Source: Morella rubra
Taxonomy: Eukaryota > Streptophyta > Magnoliopsida > Fagales > Myricaceae
Direction of reading: 5' to 3'
Length of the DNA stretch: 64,000 nt
Assembly: GCA_003952965.2 (NCBI GenBank)
Contig: CM025850.1
Span: 788,378-852,377, forward strand
The notes below the pieces were generated by a model. That model ran no database searches. It saw only the letters and a program-made list of their open reading frames with translations, and was not told the origin of the DNA. The translations under genes were made by a program, and so were the position numbers. Numbering within the stretch: the first letter of the stretch is position 1; each line of letters begins with the position of its first letter. Below are positions 1-10,800 of this stretch, piece by piece.

Positions 1-62
1 ATCTTATTGAGGGGTTTATCATAGATCAAACGTCCCAGAAAGGAGAGCTGGGCGCTAAGAGA

Positions 63-335
63 AGATAAAAGTAATGAAATGATAAATGAGAAATCTCACC
101 ACACCATTTAAGGTGGTGGCTGTGTATATTTATAAGGAATTTTGTTAAGCATTTACAAAAGGATGAGCTGTATGATACAGAGCTCATACAAGAGAATCGG
201 TAACAACCAGAATAAGAAGGAGAATTTAAAAAGAGCTGCTATTTAACAGAATCTGATGATTTGAGTTTTAAATCTTCGCTGACTTGGTCTTCATTAACTG
301 CTTGGTCTTCATTAACTGGATTATTTCTGTTAACA
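63..335 (-). repeat. 3' LTR of copia-A
   Basis: This 273-bp sequence is repeated at 5425-5700. Read on the minus strand it starts TGTTAACAG, right after the polypurine tract, and ends TTTTATCT. The usual terminal CA is not evident, so the inner boundary could shift by a base or two. The pol reading frame runs into this LTR and stops at 239. Confidence 0.9.
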
Positions 336-655
336 TCCCCCCTCAAACTGAGCGTGGGAACCAAGCACAGTTTGTGTCGGAGAGACTCAAATGTAACACG
401 AGACTGAGCTTTAGTAAAAATGTCGGCTACTTGAAGATGAGTGGAAATGTGGCGTGTAACCAATAAGCCAAGAGAAACCCTTTCACGTACATAGTGGTAG
501 TCAAGCTCAATATGTTTACTTCTAGCATGGAAGACTGGATTTACAGTCATGAACAATGAACTCTTGTTGTCACAAAACAGAGTCGGGGGTTGTGGAAGAT
601 GAATATGCAGATCTCGAAGGATGAAGTGGAGGTATAGTTTATTAGTATTTGCCAA
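239..655 (-). pseudogene. copia-A RNase H C-terminal part
   Basis: This open stretch encodes the last part of copia RNase H: a CDNKSS block, NPVFHARSKHIELDYHYVRE and a closing ADIFTKA motif. RNase H removes the RNA strand during reverse transcription in the virus-like particle. The frame is clean up to about 655, and beyond that homology becomes hard to follow within a few codons. It continues about 30 codons past the normal end of copia pol, through the polypurine tract into the LTR. It is part of the retrotransposon polyprotein and not a free-standing gene. Confidence 0.85.
336..347 (-). other. Polypurine tract of copia-A
   Basis: On the minus strand this reads TTTGAGGGGGGA, directly upstream of the 3' LTR. 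It is the expected position and composition of the plus-strand DNA primer of a copia element. Confidence 0.85.
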
Positions 656-2850
656 GTAAGCTCATGACATATTAGCGTCGGATGTCCATGGCACAATATT
701 GCAGGCTTCATAGGATACGTCATAATGGAGATGCCGTACGAAGTACTGTAGATTTTGTGTTTTCTTGGGCAAGAACCTAGGAAGGAAATTAAGATTACTG
801 ACGCCTAGAATAAGTGGCAATAGCACTGGTGGTGGGAGACTAACCACACGCGAGTCACGTGGAGTACCAAGCCGCGCGCATCTTAAACGCACGTCAGAGA
901 AAAGGACAGTACAAGATCTAAGAGACAGATCGTTGAACAGGTGAGAAGATGACGAAGATTTTCGGAGTATAGGTATCATTAGAACATGCAAGGAAGATAT
1001 TCTCAGTCGAAACACAAATCTCGCGTGCATAATGAATGAATAAAATAGTGGATGGAGGACGTCAAGCTATAAAACTGCTGAGGATCGAAAATTCACTTTG
1101 AAGATGAGTCGAAAAGATCAGGCTCGAGTGGGAATGTTGTGAATTTTTCATGATTGCAATGCACAAGCCAGAGCGAAAGTAGCGATCGATCTTACTCTCC
1201 TGGCAAGTAGGGAATTCATGTATTAGAAGATGTGACTGTTGTTGGTTTTTGGATTTTTTGTGTATCTGTAGGTTGTAATGGGTTTTTGTTTTGTGCTATT
1301 ATGTAGTCTTCTTTCAAGTAACTATCATGTTTAAGATTCTGAACCTTCCAATTCTGTGCTGTGACTATGAGACATGTCTACGCCTGAAAAATAAATTAAA
1401 GTGACAATGCGGTCCTGGGATCTGTCATAACGAATTATGCATGTAAAGTATCAGTGAAATTCTGAACAAGAGTCAAGGAGAACCGGTCAAGAGAATATCA
1501 TCGGCATATAATAGAAGCACTAAAATTCCAGCAGAAGAGTGATGAACAAAGAGACTGGGATCAGCCGAACTGCAAGTATATGGTATCCTCTCATACACTT
1601 AACCAGCTAAGAAAATGAAGTTACTAGGCATGTTGAGTGAACGCGTTCGAGCTGAAGGACGTATGAAGAGAAAGGAGTAGCGCCTGCTAGAAGTCACAGA
1701 TATTGTGTGGCTAGTTTTTTTGCAGTAGGGCCGATATGAGAGCATTAAGCGAATATCATAGGTTGAGAGAGAAAATTTGAGACAGATATCGACAAAAACC
1801 GTGGGGCCTCGTGATGGAGGGAAAGTTCAAGCCTTGACCTGTTTGACGATCTCAAATGTTCAGTGGTGGTCAATATTTCAATACACATGAAAAACTCCTT
1901 CCAGAGAGGTCAGGGCCCGGATCAAGTTACTCTTTGGAGGAACTCGGGCGTCGTTTTAACTTATTAGTTAGCTGCCAGATTTGTCAGCGGCAATTGGACT
2001 TAGATTATAAGATCTTGTGCAGAGTTTGTTTCAAGGATTGCCGGTGCAGGCTAGTGCTTCAATTGAGGAACGCCGTTTTGAAGATGTGTCTAATGTTATG
2101 GCAAAGGTTGGAACCCGTTCGCTATCTGGTTGGAGATTTTAACTATAGGAGTCATGGGGGTGAGCGATCAATTATTTTAATTTTTAACGTGTATACAATA
2201 TGGAGTACGACTACATTCTGTTCTTCCATCAGTCTTCGCCTTGATTAGTACACGGTTCAATCACGAACTATAAGACTAGTGAAATAACCCAACCCTGGAT
2301 TGTGGCAGGTTAATTACACAAAGTATTGTGCGCCTTTTATGTAAGTTTTTTGGGAGAAGTCCACACGGCAGCCAATCATTCCAGAACACCAAAGCACGTA
2401 TTCCCTGATGATATCTTCATAGATTACCGTTCCAGCGGATCTCTACCTCCTGATGCTTTCTAACCCTCGCTAAAAGAAACTTCACGCACTCCTCAAGCTT
2501 AATCCATCCTTTCATCTACCCATAATTCACCCTTTGTCTTGACAGCTCGACCGAGCATTTCATCACATATGCTGTACGAGGTATTAAATCGTTATGTGTC
2601 ATTGCTGTCCCTATTCAGGCGGGAAGCGCATGCAGCAAAAGTCAACCTGGAATGAGAATAGGGCGTATGTGAGTACGTGGCTTCTTTTAGGAATTATTGT
2701 GCTATCGTATTGTTGTATATTTATTAAATAAGCATATTTGGTGATTGGGTTCTCTTGGAAATGCCAACCTCTCTAACTTGCACTCGTCGTTAATCATATG
2801 TAAATAATGCAAGTTTTAAGTCAACTGATGTCTTAGAGTATGTAAGCGAG
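656..2850 (-). pseudogene. Scrambled reverse-transcriptase region of copia-A
   Basis: The length and position fit the reverse-transcriptase and first RNase H part of copia pol, but no long frame survives. Distorted traces can be found on the minus strand. The best is near 1475-1520, where a VLLLYADDILLTGS-like string matches the YVDD catalytic block of copia enzymes. Another, near 730-790, resembles the LRYVRGTLHY region before RNase H. Stops and frame changes occur every few tens of bases. The flanking integrase and RNase H parts read well, so the damage is confined to this block. It may be sequence error or an old divergent tract. Confidence 0.6.
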
Positions 2851-4845
2851 TTAGAGACTATGTTCAGTCATGTATCGCGTTGTGTATGGTGTTGTTACTT
2901 GAGGTGAATTTTGAATGGCAGACGGATGGGATGGAGATAAAATAGGAGCTAAGCTAGAGAAATCTTCAAGAGGAGTGGAACTTGCCGTATCTGTAGGAGA
3001 TTCAAAATGTTGTATATCTGATAGCAGAGGAATATCTGTTACAGGGTGGTCAGCCAAAATAACATCATCGGTAGAGGGCTATAAATGCGGGGAGATGGAA
3101 TCAACTGAGGATTCTTTGGACTTTGTAGAAGGAAACCATTCTTGGAAGGTTGTTGCCAAGGGTTCTGGATTGCCTCTATGTTGCACGGGTGCATCTTTAA
3201 AAGGAAGAATAGTTTCGTCAAAAATAACATGTCGTGAGATATATATTCTGCCAGTGAGGACATGTAAACACCTGTAGCCTTTATGCCGATCACTATAACC
3301 CATGAAGACGCACGATAAGGATTTACTGTCAAATTTATTCTTCCTAGAATCCCACACATACGGATAACATTTGGAGCCAAAAATTCTCAGTGAAGAGTAA
3401 TCAGGATATCTACCATATAACTGAAAAAATGGACTATCCCAATTAAGAGTAGAAGTTGGAATCCTGTTGATAAGAAAAACAGCTGTTGTAAAGGATTCTA
3501 CCCAATATTTTTTCGGTATGTGAGAGTAGAGTAACATGGTGATTCCTAATTCTCGAATAACACGATGTCTCCTTTCTACAAGTCCATTTTGTTCATGTGT
3601 GTATGGACAAGAAAGTTGATGCTGTACCCCAGTTTTTCGCAAGTGACTTTGAAACTTGGCATTAACGAATTCTCCTCCCCCATCAGTTTGAACAGTCTTA
3701 ATACATCCATTAAACTGCCGAGAGATGTATTTTTCAAACATAATGTACTGATCAAAGAAGTCAGACTTAAGCTTTAATGGAAATAGCCAAACAAACTTAG
3801 TAAAATCATCCACTATAGCAGCATAAAATCTGAATCTATGCACAGAGGTAATGGGAGCAGGTCCCCACAAGTCAATGTGAATTTTTTCGAAAGCTGCACT
3901 AGTGTTAATGGAAGAAGATAGAAACGGGAGTTTAGAAAGTTTCCCAAGTTGACAGCTCTCACATAATTCTGTCACTTTATTACTCATAACTTTAATCAAT
4001 CCAAAATGGCGAAGCTTGTCCACCATAGCAGCTTGAGGATGACCAAGACGTCGATGCCATGTGTCTGCAGTAGCGAGTCGAAATCTGGTAGAGAAGAGAG
4101 CCACTTGAGACGAACTGATCGTATAGAGATTACCCCGCTTTAGGCCCCTCATCAGTACCTGTTGGGTCACTCGGTTCTTGATGACAAAGTCATTGTTAGA
4201 AAACTCACAATTTACGGGATAGTCAGTTGTAAGTTGACCAATGGACAATAAACTTCGTTCTAAATCAGGAACCAAGAAAACATTATGCAAGGTAATTTGA
4301 GAAGAACCGGATCCAAGCAGTGCATCTCCAACATGAGTGATTTGTAATAAATCCCCATTCCCAATCAAAACGTGATCTAGTCCATCATAGGGACGAAGGT
4401 TTTGTAAGATACCTGCTTGAGAGGTCATATGGGCAGATGCGCCAGTGTCAGAGGTCCATTCCTCAACTGAAGGTTCAGCATCCATATTGTTGGCAGTGAA
4501 GGCCTGAGGGAGATTATCCGGTTGTATTGAGTGATTGAACCGATGCCAACAACGGAGGGCAGTGTGTCCACGTTTGCCACAGATTTGACAAGAGATTTCA
4601 CGATTATGGTCTCGTGAAAGGAGGACAGGACTGGAGTTTGAGGAACACTGTTTGGTGGTAGAATTGGTGGCCGGGGCAAATCCTTTCCCTTTGGATGAGA
4701 AGGAATGCTGATTTTTGGTATATTTGGAATTCTGTTTAGAATTGGATTTTTGGGTCAAGAAGGCCGTGTATGTATTGCTGTCATGGTTATGAAGAGAGAT
4801 CCTGGTTTCATAACTTTGCAGCAAGGGCACGACTTCACTATAAGA
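2851..4845 (-). pseudogene. copia-A gag C-terminus, protease and integrase
   Basis: A 583-residue minus-strand frame (3079-4830) holds in order: a zinc knuckle (CQICGKRGHTALRC, about residues 81-94), the aspartic protease active site (DTGAS, about 128), a GAG-pre-integrase HRRLGHP block (about 259), and the integrase core with IHIDLWGP, VQTDGGGEF and QNGLVERRH, which carry the D, D and E catalytic residues. A frameshift near 3079 passes to a serine/proline-rich linker ending near 2851. The frame is joined to gag through another frameshift near 4846. In the family these products package RNA, cut the polyprotein and insert the DNA copy. Confidence 0.9.
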
Positions 4846-5405
4846 CGCATCGGTGGTTTCAACATAGAAGTGGTAAAGGGTTCATATTTGTGGCCAAGAC
4901 CAGTAAGCAAAGAGAAGACTTTGGTTTGATCACTTACAGAGTGTCCAATGGCAGCAAGGCTGTCGCAGATATTTTTGAACCTGCGGAGATAATCATTAAG
5001 GGATGTTTCAGGGTCCTTCCTCATGTATGTCAGCTGCTGAGTAAGTTGGAACTGCCTCTCCTGTGAAGCTTGAGCATAAGCTTCTTTAAGAGATGCCCAA
5101 ACGTCGTGTGCAGTATCAACTCCAATAACGTGTCCTAATGCCTCTTCGCCTAAGGTCCCAATAATCCAGCCTCGGAGCAGACGATCTGTTGTCTTCCACT
5201 TCTTGAATTCAGGATTGGATTGAGGAGTTGAGGGCAGATCAGTAGCGGAAGAAGTGCAGGCGGAGCTGGAGTTTCACCTGTGAGGTATCCAACCAAGTCT
5301 TGACTCTCAGCAAGTGCAAGAACCTGCTCTCTCCATAACGGGTAATTTCTGGTTTCAACCTTAAAGTGACAAAATTGTTAACACTTAAGGAGATGTGGAA
5401 GCCAT
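4846..5405 (-). pseudogene. copia-A gag N-terminal part (UBN2-type)
   Basis: On the minus strand, translation from the ATG at 5405 starts MASTSP and then needs frame changes to continue into typical copia gag: NYPLWREQVLALAESQ, TDRLLRGWIIGTLGE, and later the block RKDPETSLNDYLRRFKNICD. The last block is the UBN2/gag signature of plant copia elements. I see at least three single-base frame breaks, including one near 4846 where the frame passes to the zinc-knuckle part. The start lies six bases downstream of the primer-binding site, which is very close. Gag forms the virus-like particle. Confidence 0.8.
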
Positions 5406-5410
5406 TTTTT

Positions 5411-5424
5411 GAGCTCTGGTACCA
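5411..5424 (-). other. Primer-binding site of copia-A
   Basis: The minus strand reads TGGTACCAGAGCTC immediately after the 5' LTR. It matches the usual plant copia site complementary to initiator methionine tRNA (TGGTATCAGAGC) with one change. Confidence 0.88.
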
Positions 5425-5700
5425 AGATAAAAGTAGATGAAACGATAAATGAGAAATCTCACCACACCATTTAAGGTGGTGGCTGTGTATATTTATAAGG
5501 AATTCTGTTAAAGCATTTACAAAAGGATGAGCTGTATGATACAGAAGCTCATACAAGAGAATCGGTAACAACCAGAATAAGAAGGAGAATTTAAAAAGAG
5601 CTGCTATTTAACAGAATCTGATGATTTGAGTTTTAAATCTTCGCTGACTTGGTCTTCATTAACTGCTTGGTCTTCATTAACTGGATTATTTCTGTTAACA
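5425..5700 (-). repeat. 5' LTR of copia-A
   Basis: This 276-bp copy of the LTR at 63-335 differs by about two substitutions and three single-base indels over the compared stretches. It contains a tandem repeat of TTAATGAAGACCAAG near its minus-strand start. The flanking AGAGA at 5701-5705 completes the target duplication. Confidence 0.9.
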
Positions 5701-5705
5701 AGAGA

Positions 5706-6038
5706 AACCTCTTCTTCTCAATCAGACTCCATGTCGAGGAAGAAGCAAGAACAAATAAAAGGGAGGAGAGGATGAAGGGAAAAGGAAGGTGGATCAGAGA
5801 GGGGGAGGGAGCAGGGAAAAGATAAAGGGCGGAGGCGATGGAGGGCAGCTTTGAGCTCTTCTGAATCATGATGCTCGGTGCTCTTATTTCCCGCCTTTGA
5901 TAGCATTAGGTTTGTATAAAAAGTTGTTCGGATTAGGCAAAGTTAGCAACATTAATGGCCAGCTACTTTTGTTCTCTCATGGGGAATAACATATTCATGT
6001 TGAATGCCTTAATGCGTCACGCAAGGGAATTCTATTAT
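5706..6038. other. Spacer between copia-A and the MYB fragment
   Basis: No gene is recognised. The plus strand is purine-rich from 5750 to 5850 (GGAGGGAG-type runs). Because the MYB fragment reads toward this spacer, its 3' untranslated region should lie in the right-hand part. Confidence 0.5.
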
Positions 6039-6870
6039 TCAGGCCTCATCACAAAGCTGTTGCTGCAAAAACCAAACAGTACTCTCATCGTTCCACAAAC
6101 TATCCAATGTGTCCCCACCACCGAACCATCCATTGCTATGCTCAAATCCTTGGATATCCATGACGGCCTGCTTGCATAAACCCGACCCATTTTGCGAGTT
6201 ATCCAGATAATTACCACCACCCGATAAGTCGTTGTATTCGGTTAGATCCGAGATCGAGGAAACTTGGGCGTCCGATGAATCCGATGAAGCACCTGATATC
6301 CCGGGCATGATATGTGGCTGATCAACTGGGTGATCGGACCCAGATGCTTGGGCTTGACTCGGATTGACCCCTGTATGATTATTGGGGAACTGATCAGTAT
6401 TGTACGCACTAGTGGGGGGACCCGAATGAGATTCAGCTGCGGCCCGGATCCGCTCCATCAAACGGGGCATCCATACGTAACGCATGGCGTCTCTAAATTG
6501 TTTGCTATTGACGTCACATTTGAGCTGCTTGGCCTGCTTTTGGACCCTCGTCCTCCAATAGTTTTTGATCTCGTTGTCTGTCCTTCCAGGCAAATATTGT
6601 GCTATTTTGGACCACCTATAACGATTTCCAAGATATTGACCAAGGACTACATAAGATTCGCGATGAGGTTAAGAGGCAAACATGTTTGGCCGATGGTTAT
6701 GTAAAGAGAGACGAGAGAATCTGAAACCAAGTACCTATTGCCCCAGCGAGAGTGAAGCTCAAGAATCAATAGCTGTGTAGGCTGTTTTGGAGGGGTGAAG
6801 ATATATAGTTGGGAAGAAGAGACGGGAGGCGTTTCTACACTCGTTGTAAAGAGAAGCGAGAACCAGCATG
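6039..6870 (-). pseudogene. R2R3-MYB transcription factor, 3' part only
   Basis: Exon 3 (6039-6615) encodes the end of the R3 repeat (WSKIAQYLPGRTDNEIKNYW) followed by RVQKQAKQLKCDVNSKQF and YVWMPRLMERI. These blocks are characteristic of the MYB2/MYB62/MYB78/MYB108/MYB112 group of nuclear regulators of stress and hormone responses. The acidic, Ser/Asn/Gly-rich tail ends in WFLQQQLCDEA. A 119-bp intron (6616-6734) has good GT-AG ends and joins in frame to exon 2, LLILELHSRWGNR. Upstream of about 6780 the R2 repeat is distorted: near 6790-6840 the DNA only loosely resembles the KRTGKSCRLRWLNYL region. No start codon or exon 1 can be found. It could be a true gene hidden by sequence error, or a truncated pseudogene. 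Confidence 0.85.
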
Positions 6871-7229
6871 GTGTGTGTAAATATATATGACGCAAGTTTT
6901 AATTTATTTATCAATTTAAAGCTTGAAAATTTTACCCATTTGGTCTCATTATAATCGGCTTAGTCGTCGTGAAAAAAAAAAAAAAAGTCAAAATGTGTGA
7001 CCATGAAAATACACACACGCAAAAAAAGAGGGAAGTCTCTTGTGTGCAGGCTTTGTCCAGTCACTAATATATTATCAATAGATGATGGGCAAAATAGCAG
7101 ATTCGGCTCAATAACGCAAAGGAGGATCAGAGCTGGTGAACTTTCGGTAACGCTATTTTTATCAAACGTGCAGACTTATTGAGTGGTCTCCTCTGCTTAG
7201 ACTATTTTTGAAGAAAGTGTTACCAAGGT
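6871..7229. other. No recognisable content
   Basis: AT-rich sequence with a poly-A run near 6975. It is where exon 1 and the promoter of the MYB gene should lie, but I see neither. Confidence 0.4.
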
Positions 7230-7700
7230 GTTTTGTTCGCGATTCCATCCCTCCCGGGTCGCAATCAAAGCGTTAAGTTCAGACGGAAAAGAATGGTAAA
7301 AGACCCTAAATGCCTCTCCCCGGAGAAAAAAATTACTAAAAAAACAATTTATAAAAAATAAAATTTAATATTTTTTAAATAAAACTATCGAAACTCTATT
7401 TCAATTATATGCTATTTGAATTTTCTCTAAATTTCTTTAAAAAAATGTTTTTAAAAAATTTTTGGTCCTCTCCGGCACTAGGCCATTTTCGCGCCTCCTT
7501 ATGCCATGCTTTTTTTGTCTAACTTAATGCTAATTGGGACGGAGGGCGAAGACATTGATCGGATGTTTTAACTCACAAGATAAAGGGCTCAAAACTCACT
7601 ATTTTTTGACTAAAATACGACTCACGGAATTGATTTTACGGCTACTAGAATTGGCAAACATGTCTCCTGCCCCCAAAAAAAAAACTACTAGGATGTTATG
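7230..7700. repeat. Distorted copy of the 0.5-kb foldback element
   Basis: This stretch follows, in order, the pattern of the foldback elements at 54560-55071 and 55153-55642: a short coding-like arm, an AATTACTAAAAAA core, AAATAAAACTAT-GAAACTCTATTTCAAT, and an inverted arm. It has many substitutions and small indels compared with them, so I call it a strongly altered copy. Confidence 0.5.
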
Positions 7701-8929
7701 CTATGGGAGGGTTTTGAGTTTCTTTTTCTCTTCATGAAATTACCTCTCTTGATTTTTTAATTAATAGCGTTCTTAGGAGTATATATTTTTTTATGAAAAC
7801 TAGATGCAGATCTCAATCAGATTACTAGCCTTATAATAATTTGAAACAGATCAATCGTCTTCAACGATCTGGAGCAGATGTTAAAAGCAGAACGAACACA
7901 AAACAAAATCCAAAAATTATAAGCGTGGCAATAGCTCGGGCTCCTAATCTGGATTTTTCTCATTCATTGAAGGTCTCCCCAGTTGACGCAGAAAGCAAAT
8001 TTGTGGGTGTACAAACGAGCGGGGAAGGTGAGGGGACGATATTAGCCCTCCCCAATGCGCACGAATGAGGTGTCGAGCTAGAGCTGGCTGGTCCTAGGCG
8101 GACCAGTTCCACATTTGTGAGCCAGCACGAACGTTATGGGACGCGCCTGTGGGACGGCCTCTGTTGGAGATCGTGACATAATTCTTAGTAAAGAGACAGA
8201 ATAAAGGCAGCTGGGAAGTCTTGGAGTCCCTCTTCATACTGTTAAAACACCATTCAAACCGAGTCAGAACTCGCTGAAACGATCTCAGCGCGATGATGGC
8301 GAATCTCTCTCTCTAAGCAGGGGTCTACGCAAGGATATTGGTTGAAGAGACGTCAAGCATGTCCTACCCAACGTCTGCAAATGTTAAGTCATACGAGTAT
8401 TAATTGATGTATATAATATCACCAGCCATTTCAATCTTGAAATGGGAAGTCTCTGGATAAAGCGCCAAGAAGAAGGGCTTCTTTCGCGGCGTATATGGCG
8501 AAAGAGCTAAGAAAAGAGCCAGGCGTTAAAAAAAGTGTGTTTGGATTGGAATTATGGATTCCAGAAAAGATATCGAGGGCCTCGTCCTATACGCGATGGG
8601 TCACGGGTCTTTAGAGCAGGAGTAAGCATGAAGTCAATACAGTGAAGTATAGGCTTATATAATACCATCAAGAATGGAAGAGAGACAACAACTGTTATAG
8701 CTGAAATGAAATAATGAGAAGAGAAGGCGCATAGAGCGGAGAATAAAAACAAAGAAGAACGACGGTTCACTAATAATAAGAAGAAAAAAAGTGGGCATAG
8801 TCAATATAGTAAAGAATTCCAGAAAAAATCACCAAGACAGTTAAAGAGCAGAACCTAATGAAGCCGTTGACGATGACATTGGGGACGCAAGAGGTCCATC
8901 AAGAGAGTTGACTCAAGGAAGTCTTCATT

Positions 8930-9200
8930 TCATATCTGTTCATGATAAGATTTCATAATCCTAGAGGAGAGGGCCATGGGAGTTGGCCAGGGGTCTTCCT
9001 GAATAGACTGATTACGTGTCTTCCAGATAGCATCAAACATGAGCATTGCAAAAAGCTGGAAATTGTGGGAATCTGGTGCGGGGATACGAAGACGAAGAGT
9101 AGGATCAAGAATGCACGTAACCCAAGCATGAATACTTCCAGTAAAAGAAATCCACCGAATAGTCCAGGGGAAGAGACTCAAACCACTGAGGAAAATTGCT
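8930..9200 (-). pseudogene. LINE-1 fragment (region between RT and RNase H)
   Basis: A minus-strand frame reads W-I-F.-GSIHAWVTCILDP, then SHNFQLFAMLMFDAIWKTRNQ, then SSRIMKSYHEQI. This spacing of W, a DxIWxxRN block and an SYxE end is typical of the zinc-binding/linker part of plant LINE-1 ORF2, which precedes the RNase H domain. No reverse-transcriptase motif is readable upstream, and no RNase H downstream. It is a fragment. Confidence 0.5.
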
Positions 9201-10597
9201 TGATGGAGGTTTAAGGGGAAAATATAAGAAAGACAGCAGGCTGCGTTGGGTGTTGTTTGCGGGCTATGGCGCGTTTCGACACCCCCTTAGAATTTTCGAT
9301 GTGTCCCAGGTCCCTCTTACACGCGCAGAACGCTAGTGGGGACGTCTTCGTTTAGCTAGCCACTAGATACGTTGGGTAAACGCACGAAGGATTCAAGCCT
9401 TGAAAATGCTTTTCCTGGATGCTCCGAGTTGCAGCTATGTCAATGTCCAACTCTTTTTTCTAATACAAATTAATTTTGAACATTTTTATACACGGAGTAA
9501 GTAATATTATATAGTTCCTTACCTCAGCGGTATATCTATTTCCAAGAGTTATTAATTAAAAGCGACTGACGCTATGTGTAAGGTTGCAATTGGGTGATGT
9601 TTCTAAAAGGTTTCTATGAGGATTATAGCTATAAGATTTTGTTGATCGTGCTTCAATTAATAGGAGCGGTACATGTCTTCCTGCCGCTTTCGATGGCAGG
9701 TGGGTTGCTAAAATAAGTGAGTCCTCTAACAAAAGAAGCCGGACGGGCAAAAATGGTATGATAGGAAGGTTTTTTTGGCTAGGCCGCCTCCACTCACAAT
9801 TTGGAGCGAAAGATCGTTCGTTGGATTCAGGTGTCCCAATCGAATTGAACAATATTCTCTAGTTTTAATGGCCAGTAAACTGTTTGTTATTCACCGAGGT
9901 TCCAGAAGCTAAAGCTCTATGAGTTGAGACTAATGAAGCTATATGCAATAAAAGGATTACTTGGATGAGGAAAACCGGACAGAGTGAGTTCAAGAAAGTT
10001 ATAGCGGAATTTCCAGCACAGTAGACTCTCGGGCTACATATTTGGACCATAAGCGCTTATGGAGCGGGGCTTCTCCAGGGCATTCGTTTGGATTGGATAT
10101 TAATATGGGAATTACCGAATCGTCCTGTAATAGGAGCAGATAGGGAGTTCAGCACCGAGGCAATGTTTCATATGGGAAGCATGAGAGGACAGGTTTACTC
10201 CGAGATATGTTTTGAAAACACAACGACCAGGTCTCTCGTAGCGGATCCTGTTTTTATGTCACGCTCTCCATGTGACTGGGTATAGAGTACTCCCAACTTA
10301 TATGGAGAGCCATTGGAGATAAGAAGGCAATTTGACTGTTACGGTGGATGAAGGAGAAGAAATTTTGGAACCGTCGGCCTCAGAACACCTAACTCTAATA
10401 AGTTGAGCATACCCTCAGATTGCCCAAATCCTCGCATAGTGGGTGAAACTCTTCGTTATGGGTGGACTCGGCCTGACGTGGCCCCACTGACTGCGGAGCA
10501 GTAAAACTGGATGTGAGTGAGAATAATTGCATTGCACAATATATATCATGCTGGCAAAGAATGTGATTACATACAAGTTGACGCAATTTAGGTCTAT

Positions 10598-10800
10598 TTG
10601 TCTAAATTGGGAGTGGAAGTAGGTTTTCCAGAAGACCTACAGATTGAAGCTCTAGAAAATGCCACATATATGTTCCACTTCTCCAAAAGCCAAGATATTG
10701 AATCTGTTGTGTTCGCTTTCGAGATACATTCGGGCGCCCAATTCCAATTTCACACATCACACAGTCGTGGTGGGGGGGAAAAAGAGAATCATCAGCACTA
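10598..10800 (+). pseudogene. Possible LINE-1 ORF1 (DUF4283-like) trace
   Basis: A short plus-strand frame contains LQIEALENATYMFHFSKSQD-IESVV. It resembles the DUF4283 domain of plant LINE-1 ORF1, where a beta-strand block of the type 'hxxLGxGxFLFxF' is followed by 'DxxxVL'. The usual 'GPW' is absent and no zinc knuckle follows. The similarity is weak and could be chance. Confidence 0.3.

Larger units (their letters stand above)
63..5700 (-). mobile_element. Ty1/copia LTR retrotransposon, copia-A
   Basis: This is a complete-length copia element on the minus strand. Two LTRs (5425-5700 and 63-335) bound it. The 5-bp sequence AGAGA lies directly outside both ends (58-62 and 5701-5705), which is the target-site duplication. 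The order read on the minus strand is 5' LTR, primer-binding site, gag, zinc knuckle, protease, integrase, reverse transcriptase, RNase H, polypurine tract, 3' LTR; integrase before reverse transcriptase defines copia. The LTRs differ by only a few substitutions and single-base indels, so the insertion is fairly recent. The coding region is broken by several frameshifts, and the reverse-transcriptase part is barely readable. Confidence 0.93.
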
